A DNA stretch of 64,000 nt from Cedecea selenatireducens (GTDB lineage: Bacteria; Pseudomonadota; Gammaproteobacteria; Enterobacterales; Enterobacteriaceae). The stretch covers positions 299,264-363,263 of the forward strand of contig NZ_JBHIKW010000005.1 in the NCBI RefSeq assembly GCF_042138895.1, written 5' to 3'. Shown one piece after another: positions 62,791-64,000 of this stretch. The notes beneath the pieces are model-generated. The model had not been told where the DNA came from. It did not search any database and worked only from the letters and a program-made list of their open reading frames with translations. The number at the start of each line of letters is the position of its first letter. Position 1 is the stretch's first letter. Both the position numbers and the translations under genes were made by a program.

Positions 62791-63954
62791 ATGCTTAAGA
62801 ATGCAAGCGTTCGAAGCGTCATTGCCCTTTTCTTGGCTGTATCCTTTTTAGTTATTGATCTTTTGGCGTTCGCTTTATCCGCAAATGTTACAATTTTAGC
62901 CATGCTTAATATTGCATGGGTGGCGATACTCTTCACTCTCTGGACGTACATGACGATATATCTTGTACGGCCGATTAATCATGTTAAGAGAAGTATTGAT
63001 GAAATTAACTCGGGGAATTTATCGGTACATATCCCTGAGTTTGGTAATAATTGCGCCGGGCGATTAATACCTGGCATAAATACGCTTTCGGCTGAAATTA
63101 CGACCCTGGTGATGGATATTCGTAAATCTTCTCAGTCGGCCAAACTGCTGTCCGAAAGCCTGGCGCAGCAAAGCGCTACGCTGTCGGTCAAAACCGAGCA
63201 GCAGTCAGCAATGCTGATTCAAACGGCCTCCAGCATGGAGCAAATTTCGGCAGGGACTAAAAATAATGCCGACAGCACCCGCCAGCTGAGCGGGATTACC
63301 AGCGGTGCGCATCGCTCGGCTAATCACGGCAGCGACCTGATGCAGAAGCTGACCACCAACATGACCTCAATAACCGACTGTGCCAACAAGATGACGGAAA
63401 TTATCACCATCATCGACAGCATCGCCTTCCAGACCAACATTCTGGCGCTGAATGCGGCGGTTGAAGCGGCCCGTGCCGGTGAGCATGGCAAAGGATTTGC
63501 GGTGGTCGCCGGTGAGGTCAGAAACCTGGCCCATAAAAGCTCGGAATCGGCCAAGAACATCAAGTCGTTAATTGATATTACCAACCAAAATGTTTTGCAG
63601 GGCGCAAGCCTCGTCTCCGAAGCGGAAAAAAATATGAAGGATATTGTTTCCGGCTCAGAAAATATCGACGACCTGATGGGCCATATATTTATTTCCACTA
63701 ACGAACAGGAAAAAGGGATTCAGCAAATTACCACGGCGTTGTCCGAACTGGAGAAAGTCACCCAGGGGAACGTCGCGGTTGTCGAAGAGCTGGCGGGTTC
63801 TTCAGAAGTGCTGAATAAACAGGTCTTCGAGCTGGAAAAAAGAACTAACGGTTTACATCTGGGCGACAGCGATGAGGCGAGAGTAATATTACCGACGCCG
63901 CCAGCGCCGCGCAGAATGTTAAAAAAAGAAGAAGAACACTGGCAGACATTTTAA
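62791..63954 (+). CDS. Methyl-accepting chemotaxis protein without periplasmic sensor domain
   Basis: Chemoreceptor-like protein of 387 aa. Two transmembrane helices (about 9-30 and 33-56) are joined by only a few residues, so there is no periplasmic ligand domain. A HAMP domain (about 57-108, VRPINHVKRSIDEINSGNLS) leads to the signalling coiled coil with the hairpin tip IDSIAFQTNILALNAAVEAARAGEHGKGFAVVAGEVRNLA (about 209-248). The C-terminal tail ends in HWQTF (383-387), the xWxxF pentapeptide that docks CheR/CheB. It lacks an evident ligand site, so it may sense membrane state or cytoplasmic cues. No che or fla genes are in the window. Confidence 0.9.
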   Translation: MLKNASVRSVIALFLAVSFLVIDLLAFALSANVTILAMLNIAWVAILFTLWTYMTIYLVRPINHVKRSIDEINSGNLSVHIPEFGNNCAGRLIPGINTLSAEITTLVMDIRKSSQSAKLLSESLAQQSATLSVKTEQQSAMLIQTASSMEQISAGTKNNADSTRQLSGITSGAHRSANHGSDLMQKLTTNMTSITDCANKMTEIITIIDSIAFQTNILALNAAVEAARAGEHGKGFAVVAGEVRNLAHKSSESAKNIKSLIDITNQNVLQGASLVSEAEKNMKDIVSGSENIDDLMGHIFISTNEQEKGIQQITTALSELEKVTQGNVAVVEELAGSSEVLNKQVFELEKRTNGLHLGDSDEARVILPTPPAPRRMLKKEEEHWQTF

Positions 63955-64000
63955 AATTTAGTCTTTTTTCGAAAAAAAAAGCCCTGGGGTATTACTGCTC

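Noticed and set aside
63961..64000. Terminator after the chemoreceptor gene
   Set aside because: A TTTTTTCG/AAAAAAA run is visible, but the stem is only A-T and the window ends, so I cannot judge it.

Overview
The window is a 64-kb piece of an enterobacterial (Enterobacterales, probably Enterobacteriaceae) chromosome. The backbone follows the E. coli order closely: epd-pgk-fbaA, mscS-argO-yggE-argP-rpiA-serA-fau-ssrS-zapA-ygfB-pepP-ubiH-ubiI-gcvTHP, then ygfF, bglA, trhA-ygfZ-sdhE-cptA-fldB-xerD-dsbC-recJ-prfB-lysS-actS-glyU. Many protein lengths and start codons match the E. coli orthologues, including the TTG of ubiI, the GTG of recJ and cptA, and the programmed +1 frameshift of prfB. I cannot name the genus with confidence.

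Region by region. 1-3640: the glycolytic/erythrose-4-phosphate cluster. 3640-10981: an anaerobic threonine degradation operon tdcABCDE (LysR activator, dehydratase, transporter, propionate kinase, 2-ketobutyrate formate-lyase), placed between fbaA and mscS and lacking tdcFG. 11117-27550: housekeeping genes for osmotic safety, arginine export, serine synthesis, 6S RNA, FtsZ bundling, ubiquinone hydroxylation and glycine cleavage. 27570-32379: ygfF and then an accessory periplasmic redox module. One strand carries a cytochrome b, a Tat-exported molybdopterin oxidoreductase and a secreted methionine-rich MXKDX-repeat protein; a two-component system is divergent from them. 32411-35373: bglA with an RpiR-type regulator and an HD phosphohydrolase. 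35552-45908: the trhA-to-glyU backbone.

45909-50240, just after tRNA-Gly(CCC), is a decayed insecticidal toxin complex (Tc) locus. TcA-like and TcB reading frames are broken by stops, frameshifts and a deletion, but the TccC-type TcC gene is intact and ends in a variable C-terminal domain that I tentatively match to the anthrax-EF/CyaA/ExoY nucleotidyl cyclase fold. 50251-64000: queH, a two-domain acyltransferase like the ornithine-lipid synthase OlsF, a POT transporter, a ClC protein, an MFS/LysR pair, an EmrAB-like efflux operon with an HxlR regulator, and a loop-less chemoreceptor with a CheR-docking tail.

Between the LysR gene and the efflux operon lies a non-coding element of about 620 bp (58680-59300) that is a near-symmetric imperfect palindrome about position 58990. 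It, the MXKDX redox module and the orphan TcC toxin are the most interesting items in the window.
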